From a virus: a DNA stretch of 29,578 nt. Positions 22,349 to 29,578 of the stretch are shown here, one piece after another. The DNA is taken from IMG/VR virus record IMGVR_UViG_3300036829_000026, positions 1 to 29,578 of that record; one strand, 5' to 3'. The notes under the pieces were generated by a model. That model saw only the letters and a list, made by a program, of their open reading frames with translations, made no database searches and was not told where the DNA came from. Both the position numbers and the translations under genes were made by a program. Numbering within the stretch: position 1 is the stretch's first letter; every line of letters begins with the position of its first letter.

Positions 22349-23611
22349 GTGAGCAGGCTGCGGTATAACGATGCGCTGGGCACGCTCGGCGCGCCGCTCG
22401 GCTCGAACGTGGGCGACACCACGATCACGTTCCAGTCCGCGCCCAGCTTCAGCACCATCGTCGCGCCCGACTACATTCCGCTCGTTGTGGACCCACCTTC
22501 GGGACCGTCGCCCAACGCCAGCTTCGAGATCGTCTACCTGACTGCCTACGCGGCAGGTGCGACCACGGGAACGATCACGCGCGGGCAGGAGGGAACGTCC
22601 AGGGTCGCGCACTCCAACGGGGCGGTGTGGCTGTGCGGGCGGACCGCGACGAGCGAGGCGACGGTGGACGTGCAGACGTTCACCGCGACTGGCGCGGGTG
22701 CCACCTGGACCAAGCCGGCGGGCTGCACGATGGTCGAGGTCGTGCTGTATGGCGCGGGCGGCGGTGGTGGTAGTGGTAACGGCTCTGGCAATGCTGGTGG
22801 TGGAAGCGGGGGCGGTGGCGGCGGTGGAGGAGCTTGTACCCGGCAGCGATTCCGTGCGTCAGATCTGCCGGGGACTGTCACAGTAACTTGTGGCGCAGGG
22901 GGCACTGGTCCCGCGGGTACCACTGGTAGCAATGGAACTGCTGGGTCAGCTGGTACCGCTTCTACGTTTGGTACACATGCGGCAGCCGGTGGGGGTGGCG
23001 GCGGTGGTCCGGGTTCTGGAGGTGGGTATATCACTGGTGGTGCCGGAGGAAGTAGCGCTGCAAATGGGATAACAGGTAGTGGTACTGCAGCAATTTCCGG
23101 AGCCGGTAACCCGATTGGCGTAGGCAAGGATGGAGTTGGTAATTCGGGTGGGGGCGCTACAGCGAATGTCACAGCAGGTGGGAATGCTGAATATGGTGGT
23201 GGCGGCGGCGGATCTGGTGGGACTGCTGGCGTTGGCCTCGGGGTCGGTGGTAGCAGCGTTTACGGTGGTGGCGGAGGTGGGGGTGCTGGGGGAATCAGTG
23301 GTGGAGGCACAGCTGCTAATGGCGCTGCAGGAGGCGCAACTGGTAACCAGATCGGGTTCACTGGCGTTGGTGGTGTAAAAGGTACTGGTGGTGTCCAACT
23401 TGGTGGTGTTGGCGGTCCTGGCACGGATGGTACGAGCTTGTATGGCGGCTCTGGCGGCGGTGGCGGTGCTTCTACTACTTCTACGCCTGGCGGTGCTGGC
23501 GGTGCTGGCGGTGCAGGTGGAGGCGGCGGTGGTGGAGGAGGGTCGGCTTTTGGCACGGGTGGCGCTGGCGGCAAGGGCGGCGACGGCCGCGTCTACGTGT
23601 TCGCCTGGTAA
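22349..23611 (+). CDS. Glycine-rich tail fibre/adhesin, paralog 2
   Basis: This encodes 420 residues from GTG 22349, chosen because VSRLRYNDALGTLG aligns with MARLRYNNALGTLG of the upstream paralog; the ribosome binding site is poor (GAGG two bases away). The first 125 residues and the last 15 (GGKGGDGRVYVFAW) are nearly identical to paralog 1, even at DNA level. The Gly-rich centre differs: it uses many GGT and GGA codons and TA-rich stretches, against mainly GGC in paralog 1. That pattern suggests recombination of a foreign central segment between conserved ends. The two adhesins may have different receptor specificity. Both stop within 10 bases of the next start. Confidence 0.77.
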   Translation: MSRLRYNDALGTLGAPLGSNVGDTTITFQSAPSFSTIVAPDYIPLVVDPPSGPSPNASFEIVYLTAYAAGATTGTITRGQEGTSRVAHSNGAVWLCGRTATSEATVDVQTFTATGAGATWTKPAGCTMVEVVLYGAGGGGGSGNGSGNAGGGSGGGGGGGGACTRQRFRASDLPGTVTVTCGAGGTGPAGTTGSNGTAGSAGTASTFGTHAAAGGGGGGGPGSGGGYITGGAGGSSAANGITGSGTAAISGAGNPIGVGKDGVGNSGGGATANVTAGGNAEYGGGGGGSGGTAGVGLGVGGSSVYGGGGGGGAGGISGGGTAANGAAGGATGNQIGFTGVGGVKGTGGVQLGGVGGPGTDGTSLYGGSGGGGGASTTSTPGGAGGAGGAGGGGGGGGGSAFGTGGAGGKGGDGRVYVFAW

Positions 23612-23620
23612 GCCTGAGCG

Positions 23621-24712
23621 ATGGCCTACTGGACTTACGGCGGGTTCTCTTACGGCGGCGAACTAGCTGTACCGGCGGGTCCGGCGCAGACGGTCACCGT
23701 GACCGGGATCCCGTCCGCCGAGGCGTTCGGCGCTTCGCGTATCGCGCACGCCCGGACGCTCGCGCCGGCCGGGATCGCCTCGAGCGAGGCGTTCGGAGCC
23801 GCTCGTGTCGCGCACGTCCTGTCGATCTACCCGGCGGGGATCGCGTCCGCGCAGGCGCTCGGGACGCCGACGATCCCCGGCGGCCTGGTCACGCTCCGCC
23901 CGGGGGGGATCGCCTCCGCGCAGGCGCTCGGCGCGGCGCGCATCGCGGCAACGATCAGGCTGGCGCCGGCCGGGATCCCGTCCGCCGCGGCGCTCGGCGC
24001 GGCGACGGTCGCGTTCGGGGCGATCCTCCCGACCCGGCAGACGATCGCGCCGGCCGGGATCCCATCGGGAGAATCGCTCGGCGCGGCGCTGGTGCTGATC
24101 GTCACCCCGAACGCGGTGTACCCGGTCGGGTGGGCGGAGCTCGAGCCGTTCGGCGTCCCGGCTATCTCGCTGCATCCGACCGTGATCCTCGCGGCCGGGA
24201 TCGCCTCGGCGGAAACGGTCGGCGTGCCGTTGCTGCTGACGACCGCCGCGCCGTCGCCGCCGGCGCCGGGAGCTCCGCCGCGCGCGCCCGCCCCGCGCAA
24301 CTATCTGATCGACCGGATCACCCGTGAGGTGTACCCGTGGCCCGTCAACCATGCGACTGAAGACGCGATCAAGACGCTCGGGCGCCAGCTGCAACGCTCG
24401 GGCATAAACCCCGGCGGGTTCATGATCCGCCAGCGCACGCACCCCGGGGCGGCGCACCTGGCGCTGCACGGCAACATGATCGACCGCACCCAGGCGCAGT
24501 ACCGGACGTTCGTGCGGTTCTTCCGCGAGTGCGACAGCCGCACGTTTGACTACATCGACGCCAGCGGCGACTCCTACCACGTCGCGATCACCAGCTTCGA
24601 CGCCCGGCGCAAGATCTCCCCGACACGCGCCGACGGCAGCTACTTCGAGTACTCGCTCGAGGCTGAGGTGATCGCCGTCAACCAGGGAGCCCTCGCGGGG
24701 CATGTGAGCTGA
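23621..24712 (+). CDS. Minor tail protein with GIASAEAFG repeats
   Basis: This encodes 363 residues. After a short aromatic start (MAYWTYGGFSYGGE) come about eight imperfect repeats of 20-28 residues with the core P-A-G-I-A/P-S-A/S-E/Q-A-F/L-G (residues about 25-208). This repeat is widespread in phage minor tail proteins and probably forms an elongated beta structure. A Pro/Ala-rich linker (PSPPAPGAPPRAPAPR) leads to a C-terminal domain of about 140 residues (RTHPGAAHLALHGNMIDRTQ, then RTFDYIDASGDSYHVAITSF) similar in pattern to the protein at 20246. The order repeats, linker, distal-tail-like domain suggests a spike or fibre anchored in the tail tip. Confidence 0.75.
   Translation: MAYWTYGGFSYGGELAVPAGPAQTVTVTGIPSAEAFGASRIAHARTLAPAGIASSEAFGAARVAHVLSIYPAGIASAQALGTPTIPGGLVTLRPGGIASAQALGAARIAATIRLAPAGIPSAAALGAATVAFGAILPTRQTIAPAGIPSGESLGAALVLIVTPNAVYPVGWAELEPFGVPAISLHPTVILAAGIASAETVGVPLLLTTAAPSPPAPGAPPRAPAPRNYLIDRITREVYPWPVNHATEDAIKTLGRQLQRSGINPGGFMIRQRTHPGAAHLALHGNMIDRTQAQYRTFVRFFRECDSRTFDYIDASGDSYHVAITSFDARRKISPTRADGSYFEYSLEAEVIAVNQGALAGHVS
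23690..24243 (+). repeat. Eight imperfect GIASAEAFG-coding repeats
   Basis: Repeats of roughly 60-85 bases share a core such as CCGGCCGGGATCGCCTC followed by a Glu/Gln-Ala-Phe/Leu-Gly stretch. DNA similarity between neighbouring units (for example near 23896 and 23940) suggests growth by duplication. Confidence 0.75.
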
Positions 24713-24714
24713 CC

Positions 24715-27090
24715 GTGGCTTGGGTGACCCAGCATCTGATCGACATTTGGAACTCCGGCGAGTTCGTCGGTGAGAACACCCCGTCCGCGGTCGTGCAGGT
24801 ACAGCTCGGCCATTGGGTCGACGGGTGGCTGCCATGGGCGGACGGCTCGGACCCGCTCGGCTTTCAACCAAGAGTCCACGCGCAGGTCTACGGGGAGGGG
24901 AACTACGGCGGCGATGCCCCCCACTCCGGGCACTGGTCCAGGAACTGGACCCCGACCGAGGGGTTTCCCACCGGGGTGTGGCACACCCTCCCGAACGTGG
25001 TGTCGATCAAGCGGACCAAGGATCTCTCCCAGAACGGGATCACCGTCCTGGAGATTGTCGTCGACGCGCTCGACTACGAGCCGAAAACCGGCGCGCTCGG
25101 CGACGCGTACCACATTCTCGTGCCCGGCGCGCTCGCTCCGGACCGCAACTACGTCTCCCCGAACCGCCCCGACCCGGGGTGGGAGCTGACGGCCTGGGCG
25201 CCCGCCGGGCAGGAAAGCCGGATTCAGGACAGCGTCGCGATCCGCGTCTGGCAGGGGTACGGCACCCCCGAAACCGCCGGTGGCGCCACACCGCCGGTCG
25301 ATGGCGGCAGCAACGGCGCGTGGACGTTCCGGGGGATGACCGACCAGGTCGACATTGACGGCGAGCCCAATCAGATCACGATCACCGCCCGCAACGGCAA
25401 GCTGCTGACCGACCAGCGGGTGTTCCGCGCGTCCAAGTCGGTGCAGATCAAAGATCCGATCACGTTCTATGACTCCAACGCCGCCGTGGAGCTAAAGCTC
25501 GTCGGCTCGGGCGCGCACGCCAGCTCGGGGACCGACACAGCCTTCGAGGTGCTTGACCATTCGGGCAGCCAATGGGACATCGCCGCCGACCGTTACGCGA
25601 CCCGGTGGCAGAGCGGCGGGGACATCGACGCCGGCTCGCTCGAATGGGTGGAGATCCGGGTGCCGCAGGGCAACTACAAGCAGATCTGGCTGCAGACCGA
25701 GCCGGGTCTGACCGCCTACGTCGGGATTTACGCCAGGCAGCTTGAGTTCCGCACGACCGCCAGCGACCGCGAGATCGTGCTCGAGCAGGACCCGCCGACC
25801 CGCAACGGCAGCGCGATCGACGAAGGCTGGGTCGGTGGCACCACCGCCCCCGGCGGCGGTCACGGCGGCTGGCCGTACATGACGACGGTCACGACCGGCA
25901 CGACACTCCCCGCCATGTATTCGACCCCGACGACGACGCTTGACCGGATCGACCTGCACGGCACCTATGAGCTCGGCAAGCATTCGATCGTGCGGGTCGG
26001 GCTGATGCGACCGCACGGTGCTGGCGCCCCGGCGAAGGTCGGCGAGCTGCACGCCTTCAACAGGGCGGTCGACAAGCAGATCCTTCGCCAGCAGTTCATC
26101 CTCGTCGACGACGCCTCCGAGGTCGTCAAGGTCGTTTTGCGATGGGCCGGGTATGACTATTGGGACGTCGAGAAAGCCAACGTGCGACTGTCGGACGGCA
26201 CCAACTACGGCCCCGGGGTAAAGGTCAGCTCGTCGGGCCGGCTGACGTTCAACCGGTCACAGACGCTGGTCGAGATCATCCAGGAGGTCGGCCGGCAGCT
26301 CGGCTGGATCTTCTTCATCGCCGATCCGGTCGACGCCAACAGCGAGGGGATCCCCACGTTCAGACGCGACTCCAGTCTGCTGACAGACAACCATTACATC
26401 GCCGCGGAGCTCGACGACTCCAAGATGCTCACCGGCCTGAAACGCAAGTCGACCGACGAGGACAAGGCGGTCGTCATCCGGGTGCGTGGCAAGACCGCGT
26501 CGGTTCGCGGCGGCGGCGTTCCCCTCGGCGGCGACAGCGTCCGCCGGATCATGGCCGCCTACTACACCCCGTGGTCGTTCGGATCGCGGATGGGCGGGAT
26601 CCTGCGGCACATCGTCTACCAGGACGATCAGCTGACCACCTACGCGATGTGCCTGTACGGGTGCCTGCGGATCGCGATGCAGGCCGCGGTCGCGATGCAC
26701 ACCGTGATCGCGGAAATCCCCGCGCATCCGCTGATCGAGCTTGACGACCAGGTGACGGTCCTCGACGAGCCGACCGCCACCAACAGCCGGCTGTGGGTCG
26801 TCACGTCCGAGGACACGATGGCGCTCGGCGAGAGCGCCTCCTGGCACCAGACGCTGCAAGGGGCGCTGCTCGACAGCCGCGACCTGCAGGACGTGATCGC
26901 ACAATGCCTCGGCAACGCGCCAATGACGTGCGGCGCGCCCACCGGCCCCCCCGAGTTTCAGGTCGTCATCGACAGTATCGACTGGAACCACGTCCAGAAC
27001 CCATACCGCGTTGCTGATGGCGCGGCCAGCTACAGCGGCTACGCCAGCCCGGTCCTTGCCGGCACCACCCGGCCGTCCCGCAAGCGATGA
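24715..27090 (+). CDS. Tail hub / baseplate-like protein
   Basis: This encodes 791 residues from GTG 24715, two bases after the previous stop. The N-terminal part has TLPNVVSIKRTKDLSQNGIT followed by VLEIVVDALDY, and later DQVDIDGEPNQITITARNGK, strands typical of gp27-like tail hub proteins. Residues about 257-350 look like a carbohydrate-binding-type beta domain (LVGSGAHASSGTDTAFEVLD, WVEIRVPQGNYKQIWL). The C-terminal half (QTLVEIIQEVGRQLGWIFFI, then VVIRVRGKTASVRGGGVPLG and HPLIELDDQVTVLDE) resumes the hub pattern, as in viral tail-associated proteins where a domain is inserted. No peptidoglycan hydrolase motif was seen. It sits after the fibres and before two small tip proteins. Confidence 0.7.
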   Translation: MAWVTQHLIDIWNSGEFVGENTPSAVVQVQLGHWVDGWLPWADGSDPLGFQPRVHAQVYGEGNYGGDAPHSGHWSRNWTPTEGFPTGVWHTLPNVVSIKRTKDLSQNGITVLEIVVDALDYEPKTGALGDAYHILVPGALAPDRNYVSPNRPDPGWELTAWAPAGQESRIQDSVAIRVWQGYGTPETAGGATPPVDGGSNGAWTFRGMTDQVDIDGEPNQITITARNGKLLTDQRVFRASKSVQIKDPITFYDSNAAVELKLVGSGAHASSGTDTAFEVLDHSGSQWDIAADRYATRWQSGGDIDAGSLEWVEIRVPQGNYKQIWLQTEPGLTAYVGIYARQLEFRTTASDREIVLEQDPPTRNGSAIDEGWVGGTTAPGGGHGGWPYMTTVTTGTTLPAMYSTPTTTLDRIDLHGTYELGKHSIVRVGLMRPHGAGAPAKVGELHAFNRAVDKQILRQQFILVDDASEVVKVVLRWAGYDYWDVEKANVRLSDGTNYGPGVKVSSSGRLTFNRSQTLVEIIQEVGRQLGWIFFIADPVDANSEGIPTFRRDSSLLTDNHYIAAELDDSKMLTGLKRKSTDEDKAVVIRVRGKTASVRGGGVPLGGDSVRRIMAAYYTPWSFGSRMGGILRHIVYQDDQLTTYAMCLYGCLRIAMQAAVAMHTVIAEIPAHPLIELDDQVTVLDEPTATNSRLWVVTSEDTMALGESASWHQTLQGALLDSRDLQDVIAQCLGNAPMTCGAPTGPPEFQVVIDSIDWNHVQNPYRVADGAASYSGYASPVLAGTTRPSRKR

Positions 27091-27602
27091 GCCAGTACGT
27101 CTCCACTCACGCGCTCGAGCGGTCGATCCGCGCGATGTCCACCGGCGCGCTGCTGTCGCTCGACGCCAAGCGCACCGACCTTGGCTACGACGCCCTGCAG
27201 GAGATCGAGCACCAGTTCCAGATTCCAATCTGGGGGATCGCCAGCTCCGGCGTCGGATGGAGCACGTTTGACGTGCCGTTCGACGTGCAGTTCTTCTTCG
27301 CCCCCGAGCAGCGCGACTCGCCGCTCGCCGTCCCGCACTTCTCCTACGGGCCCGTGGTGTCCGGTGTCCCGTCCCCGGACGGCGCCAGCGCCGACCCCAA
27401 CAACCCGGACTGCCTCGTCGCCGTGTTCTGCCAGGTGGTCGAATGGTCGCACGACGAGGCGCTCGACGTGACCGACGGGGCAAGGGTCGGCGTCGGGGTC
27501 AGCACGATCGGCAGCGCCGTCGACGTGCGCTTCGACGGGTACGTTCACCTGACCTTCCAGGGCTACGGGAACGTCATCGAGGATCTCACCGACAGTGGCT
27601 GA
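27087..27602 (+). CDS. Minor tail protein of unknown fold
   Basis: This encodes 171 residues from ATG 27087, overlapping the hub stop codon (ATGA). After a helical start (THALERSIRAMSTGALLSLD) the protein is beta-rich: STFDVPFDVQFFFAPEQRDS, LAVPHFSYGPVVSGV, VAVFCQVVEWSHDEALDV and VDVRFDGYVHLTFQGYGNV. The alternation and the closing G-Y-x-H-L-T-F-Q-G-Y-G are similar to small beta-sandwich proteins at phage tail tips; an H-type lectin-like fold is possible but not demonstrated. It is coupled to both neighbours by overlaps of 4 and 1 bases, so it is made together with the hub and the 600-residue protein that follows. Confidence 0.6.
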   Translation: MSQYVSTHALERSIRAMSTGALLSLDAKRTDLGYDALQEIEHQFQIPIWGIASSGVGWSTFDVPFDVQFFFAPEQRDSPLAVPHFSYGPVVSGVPSPDGASADPNNPDCLVAVFCQVVEWSHDEALDVTDGARVGVGVSTIGSAVDVRFDGYVHLTFQGYGNVIEDLTDSG

Positions 27603-29404
27603 TGCCGGTCATTCTTGAGTTCATCGGCTTCGACACCGACCCGATGCCGCCTCGCAACGGCACCGTCCAACAACGGGATTGGGTGCGCAGCGCGATGGCG
27701 AAAACCAGCTATGACTTCGCCGACTGCCAGCTTGTCGTCAACGTGCAAGTGCGGTGGGAGGATACGCTGCCGGCGGCGGCTGACCCCGACACCATGTGCA
27801 CAGTCGATATGGGCACCGACAGCGATGGCGCGCGGAACTTCTCCGTCGTCATCTACAAGTGGGCGGACGACCCGGCCGCGCCGGGGAACGCCGGAATAGC
27901 CGACCTGCGCGCCTACTACGAGCAATCGTTCGTTCACCAGTTAGCCCATGTCGTAGTGGACGGCATTGTCAAAGACAGGTACGGCGGCGGCGACGGCTAC
28001 ATCACCCGTTTCACCGGCCAGTTCTGGAAGCGGGGCACCGACCATCAGTACGGCACCGTCGATGATTGGGGCGGCCCCGGCATCGCCTGGGCGGACTCCA
28101 TCGAGCAGGCCGTTGCCGAATGCTTCAAAGCTGGCTTCTACACGGGCACGCTGGTCGCTCCCGCCAACCGCACGAACTGGCTGATTGACGAGGGCGACCT
28201 GCCGCTCGGCGCGCCGCCCGGCTCGCCCGGCGGCCTCTGGTTGAACTTTGTGCACACGTTCGGATACGCCCTCGCGCAGCATTACGAGGTTGTGCCGTGG
28301 CAAGACCTCGACACCGTAACCGCCCCGGGCGAGTGGGGTCCTGACTTCCCCCGTGATGCCACGTTCTGGGGTTACCCAACGCTCAGCGCCGAGGGCGGGA
28401 TAACCACTGACATCAGTTACACGGCTGGGCCGGACGCGCTACAGGGAATCACGACCCTGGTTCACTCCGGTCCCGGGTTCAGCCTGGACCCGTGGATGAT
28501 GGCCGTCCTCGTCCAGGGCTGGGATGTCACCCAATCGGGGAACTATCGCATCACCATAAAACTAGCGGGCGTACCGGGGCACGACCGCCTCGGTGAAAGG
28601 GGATATGCACAGTTCTATGTTCCCTACCACGCTGCCGGCACCGACCCGGTGAGCGACACGGACTGGGCTGCGGGACTGTATAACGTCACAAAGGACACCG
28701 ACCTGAACCCCGCGTCGGTTCCGCTTCCCGACTCCGGTGCGGGGACCACGGGAGCGCGCGGGCTTTGGATCGGTGTGATGGGCCACCCCAACGGTGATTG
28801 GGAGGCGGGGTACTGGATACCGCTCGACCCCACAACGGGTCACCCGTTCGCGGACTCCGCTGACATACCAGGGTCCATGCCGTCCTTCATGGAGCCGTTC
28901 GCTGGCCCGTCGTCAGGGGGTAAGACCCTGTGGGCCGGACCCAGCGCCACCATGGGCGGGGCGGATCGAAGCGCAGCGCAGGCGATCGTGCAAGTCGACT
29001 GGTCTGCAGCCGGGACCTTGGACCTCGGATATGCGGCATTCGGCCCGATGAGCTTCGCGATTTCGCTTGGCGGCACCCTCGCGCCAGCGAGCGTGCAACC
29101 GCCACTAGGCCAGCAGCAGATCGGGGGCGGCTACCTGTTCGGCGGGGACTACGGCACGCCGTACGTGCCCAACGTGCCGTACCCGTTTCACGGCGGCCTG
29201 AATCCCGGTAGCGTCGCCGCGCTCATACTCCCCGGCGGCGTGCGCCACCGCCGCCGGATCGTCGGCTCCGCGACCGGCACGGCGGCGGGCCTCGCCGGCG
29301 TGAGCATGGTGGGTGCCGGCGAGCCGCCCGGCAGCGTCAACGCGCTGAACCAGAGCCACGGGCAGGCCGGCAGCGGCGACGGGCCCAGCGGGATCGTCCG
29401 CTAG
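27602..29404 (+). CDS. Large minor tail protein with degenerate zincin-like motif
   Basis: This encodes 600 residues from ATG 27602, overlapping the previous stop by one base (TGATG); longer in-frame starts lie inside the preceding gene. Residues 108-125 read YEQSFVHQLAHVVVDGIV, where H-Q-L-A-H matches the metallopeptidase H-E-x-x-H motif except for Glu to Gln. About 50 residues later comes DSIEQAVAECFKAGF, like the E-A-F/V-A-E segment that supplies the third zinc ligand in anthrax-lethal-factor-like zincins. The rest is beta-rich with Gly/Pro loops and a Gly-rich C-terminus (HRRRIVGSATGTAAGLAG). Codon use is less G/C-biased (ATA, TTA, CTA, GTA codons occur) than in neighbours, suggesting a separate origin. 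Host recognition or inactive protease are both possible. Confidence 0.6.
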   Translation: MPVILEFIGFDTDPMPPRNGTVQQRDWVRSAMAKTSYDFADCQLVVNVQVRWEDTLPAAADPDTMCTVDMGTDSDGARNFSVVIYKWADDPAAPGNAGIADLRAYYEQSFVHQLAHVVVDGIVKDRYGGGDGYITRFTGQFWKRGTDHQYGTVDDWGGPGIAWADSIEQAVAECFKAGFYTGTLVAPANRTNWLIDEGDLPLGAPPGSPGGLWLNFVHTFGYALAQHYEVVPWQDLDTVTAPGEWGPDFPRDATFWGYPTLSAEGGITTDISYTAGPDALQGITTLVHSGPGFSLDPWMMAVLVQGWDVTQSGNYRITIKLAGVPGHDRLGERGYAQFYVPYHAAGTDPVSDTDWAAGLYNVTKDTDLNPASVPLPDSGAGTTGARGLWIGVMGHPNGDWEAGYWIPLDPTTGHPFADSADIPGSMPSFMEPFAGPSSGGKTLWAGPSATMGGADRSAAQAIVQVDWSAAGTLDLGYAAFGPMSFAISLGGTLAPASVQPPLGQQQIGGGYLFGGDYGTPYVPNVPYPFHGGLNPGSVAALILPGGVRHRRRIVGSATGTAAGLAGVSMVGAGEPPGSVNALNQSHGQAGSGDGPSGIVR

Positions 29405-29471
29405 GCGGGCTGCTACTCTACGGGGCGCGTTACCTCCGGACGTCGCGTCGTCGACGTTTTCGGTGGAACTT

Positions 29472-29502
29472 GCGGCCTCGGGCAACCGGGGCCGCTCGTT
29501 TT
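29472..29502 (+). terminator. Rho-independent terminator at the end of the tail operon
   Basis: A 10-bp stem with one G-U pair (29472-29481 with 29486-29495) and loop GCAA is followed by CTCG and TTTT (29499-29502). It is 68 bases after the last tail gene and is the only hairpin here with a U-run. An extended -10-like TGCTACTCT (29411-29419) before it could start a short RNA of about 75 bases ending at the same hairpin. Confidence 0.7.
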
Positions 29503-29517
29503 CCAGCCTCCCCCGGG

Positions 29518-29527
29518 CGTAGAATCG
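29518..29527 (+). promoter_or_regulatory. CGTAGAATCG, diverged promoter-like element
   Basis: It matches the repeated element at 8 of 10 positions; the hexamer TAGAAT is 29520-29525. It lies just after the terminator and could drive the next gene beyond the window. ATG 29562 opens a frame (MQFPV) running off the end, without a clear ribosome binding site. No GTG follows the hexamer at 6-7 bases. Confidence 0.35.
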
Positions 29528-29578
29528 CCGCGCGATAGGTAGCTGGCTGGCGACCTCCCGAATGCAGTTCCCCGTATG

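Noticed and set aside
21640-23590. Gly-rich genes as PE_PGRS-type bacterial proteins
   Set aside because: No PE domain is present; the N-terminal module and position are those of phage tail fibres.
1-29578. tRNA genes, insertion sequences, CRISPR arrays, attachment sites or an origin
   Set aside because: The few intergenic gaps (mostly under 100 bases, the largest 235 at 3602-3836) show no tRNA-like cloverleaf, transposase frame, terminal inverted repeats or spacer-repeat pattern.

Overview
The window is a densely packed stretch of a high-GC tailed-phage or prophage genome covering the virion morphogenesis module. Almost all genes run on the + strand, with 1 to 20 base overlaps. The very high G/C at third codon positions, frequent GTG and TTG starts and terminators without U-tracts suggest an actinobacterial host. 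The gene content (HK97-type head, tail tube, frameshifted tail chaperone, 1733-residue tape measure, hub, no sheath and no contractile baseplate genes) points to a siphovirus. The terminase, lysis, replication and integration genes are not in the window, so lytic or temperate life style cannot be decided.

Layout. 1-904: tail end of a GT2-type glycosyltransferase, two strong hairpins, three small proteins and a strong terminator. 941-3836: portal, an overlapping SAM methyltransferase, then a gap holding a hairpin and a likely 22-residue membrane microprotein on the minus strand. 3837-6875: a 41-residue protein, a capsid protease with an in-frame nested scaffold, a decoration-like protein and the major capsid protein. 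6907-11873: a DUF6527-like protein, small proteins, and neck/connector genes interrupted by a collagen-like fibre gene. 11942-20245: small protein, tail tube, a small winged-helix-like protein, tail assembly chaperone with a -1 frameshift site, and tape measure. 20246-29404: distal tail proteins, two tandem glycine-rich fibre paralogs, a repeat-bearing minor tail protein, the tail hub and two further minor tail proteins. 29472-29502 is a U-tract terminator, followed by a promoter-like element and possibly the next gene.

The most distinctive signals are regulatory. A 10-base element, CGTAGATTAG, occurs six times in the first 12 kb, always on the + strand, and three times a GTG codon follows its TANNTT-type hexamer by 6-7 bases. 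This looks like a phage promoter family giving leaderless mRNAs. One copy lies inside the protease gene and forces rare AGA-TTA codons just upstream of the nested scaffold start. The chaperone pair carries a G GGA AAT slippery heptamer abutting its stop codon, with a near-perfect 12-bp stem-loop 4 bases downstream. All functional names are from reading motifs and gene order by eye; no database search was run.
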